Source: Galbula dea
Lineage: Eukaryota > Chordata > Aves > Piciformes > Galbulidae
Assembly: GCA_013399015.1 (NCBI GenBank)
Contig: VWZX01007382.1
Coordinates: 124,001-188,000, forward strand
Length of the DNA stretch: 64,000 nucleotides
Direction: 5' to 3'
Part shown: positions 62,520 to 64,000 of the stretch, one piece after another
Numbering within the stretch: the first letter of the stretch is position 1
Layout: every line of letters starts with the position of its first letter
Notes under the pieces: model-generated
Database searches by the model: none
Told to the model about the DNA's origin: nothing
What the model saw: only the letters and a program-made list of their open reading frames with translations
Translations under genes and position numbers: made by a program

Positions 62520-64000
62520 CAGTTCAGCCAACTATTTGTAGTCTGACCCATTAAAGCAATGCAAAATACTAGACACTTTTTTTTGCCTATTTTCCTATGA
62601 AGTAATAATCTGATTTAAACTAGCCTCGTTGGCCTGGAACACATAACATACATGGGAATGTTTGGCGTAAACCATTCTTTTTCTAGATGATTCTTTTTAC
62701 AAAATTTTCTAGACAGCTTTAATTTTTACCAGAATGTGTATTTCATAAATATGGTGCCTTTTATGTAACTTGTACAGTCAGTCCTGGCTATTTAAATACA
62801 TCAGCAGACATAAAAGTATACTTTTTCTTGAAGTTTAGAATAGAGATCCTTTTTACTGATCTTTACTAATCTTCAACAGGAAAGGATTTTGTGTCATAGG
62901 ACAAGTTGGCAGATAACATTTTTGGTTTAGCAGCTGTTGATACAAGCTTTATTTCTGAGAAATTAATGTCTAAGAATAGTACTTTTCAGAAGCATAGATC
63001 TGGGGTTTTTTATGAAAATAGAACTATGGCTGCTGTCTCATGTGGTGGTTTATATTGCTGGCTTTATTCCTTAGTCTTAATCTAAAACTTTACTTGAAGG
63101 AGAGCTGGGTTTTGTATGTTTTTCTAGTAACATTTTTAACTAAATGTACCTCAGCAGAAGCTAAATCAATCACGTAGTTTTGAGAACCTATCTTTGTCAG
63201 AGGACTTGCAATCTGTAATCAGTTAAATAAATGTGAAAATATAAGTTGGCCATGTTTCTGCAAGTAAGTGTATGTTTTTCTTAATTTTGTATATTTAGAA
63301 TAAAATCTGGTGGAGATGATGGACAGGAATGCCCTGAGGGCATTCTTTTCAGAGAAAAAATTAAAATAGTAAAACTGTAATTTTTTTGTTCCCTTTGGAA
63401 TTTGAATCCCCAATCTATCGTGACATGAATTGCAGATGATTATAAAGGTGTTATTGGAACACGGAACAGTCATTTTGGCTGAAATAGTATTATTTCAGTA
63501 TCTTAACATCTTGCACCAATATTTAGAAGATATATATTCTTCATGTTTTAGGTAAATACACAGGCCCAAATAGTTCTAATGAAGAGAGGGGGTTGAACAG
63601 CAACAGAGGCAGTTTGGTGTGTAAACAGAATGTCTATTGGAGAAGATCAGAGACAGAGTTAGACAGGCTTGTGTTTCAGCCTCTGATGTAGGAGCTGTTT
63701 GTACCACTTCATGGGATTAACCATGCAATGCTAAAATATTTACGTAAAAAGCCCCCTCACCGTCTCAAGTGACAGGTTGCCCTGCTCTGTGGTGTCATGT
63801 TGTATCTTGGTAAAGGCTGCTTGGGAGACAGGCAGTGAGACAGGACCTGCTGTGGTGCTTTTTCACTCTTATTTCTTCAATGTGTAAGTATGCACTGCGT
63901 GTGAACGTGCTGTCTGAGTCTCAGAAGCTTCTGATCCTCTGTGTCTGTTAACTATTTTTCCAGTTCTCTCTACTTGCTTTCCAGTTCTTAGTGAAAAAAA
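62520..64000 (+). other. Putative second intron, up to the window end
   Basis: I see no exon, repeat family or RNA gene in this stretch. Short open frames are present without motifs. Confidence 0.45.

Noticed and set aside
1..64000. CRISPR arrays, operons, tRNA or rRNA genes
   Set aside because: No regularly spaced direct repeats, no closely packed coding frames, and no cloverleaf or rRNA-like sequence was seen; the window is vertebrate nuclear DNA.

Overview
The window is vertebrate nuclear DNA, almost certainly from a bird. Many copies of the CR1 LINE are present, with the typical avian 3' end (a 'ggttggactagatgat...ggtcccttccaacc' block closed by ATTCTATG/ATTCTGTG repeats). The DNA is AT-rich and gene-poor, has one sharp CpG island, and carries one solo LTR. 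There is no bacterial-type gene density, and long open reading frames are absent outside repeats and the CpG island. I cannot name the species.

Layout. (1) Positions 1 to about 29.8 kb show no recognisable host exon. This part holds old CR1 remnants (9.4, 17.9 and 24.8 kb), a diverged interspersed repeat (18.8 kb), simple repeats, and a few motif-dense patches that could be regulatory (6.8, 8.0 and 26.3 kb, the last with a strong CTCF-like match). (2) Positions 29.81-30.71 kb hold one minus-strand CR1 copy of about 0.9 kb that runs directly into the CpG island. (3) Positions about 30.7-31.53 kb are a CpG island with a GC box and two good plus-strand splice donors (31,080 and 31,525), best read as the promoter and non-coding first exon of a plus-strand gene. 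(4) Positions 31.5-60.4 kb look like its long first intron, holding several CR1 copies (41.3, 47.6, 53.1, 53.3, 56.3 and 57.1 kb), a 374-bp solo LTR with 6-bp target-site duplications (51.4 kb), a perfect 18-bp hairpin (34.3 kb) and small tandem duplications. (5) Positions 60,435-60,536 form a well-bounded candidate exon: polypyrimidine acceptor, a four-codon upstream ORF, an ATG in good Kozak context opening 14 codons, and a consensus GTGAGT donor in phase 0. The gene continues beyond the window and I could not identify it from 14 residues. (6) Positions 60.5-64 kb look like its second intron, with one CR1 tail at 62.4 kb.

The interpretation is therefore one gene start (CpG-island promoter, 29-kb first intron, first coding exon) next to a gene-free upstream flank. 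I found no convincing new biological system. The observations most worth checking are the unidentified gene start with its upstream ORF, the CR1 copy fused to the CpG island with its CpGs kept, the solo LTR, the CTCF-like site upstream of the promoter, and an apparent change of strand composition around the CpG island.
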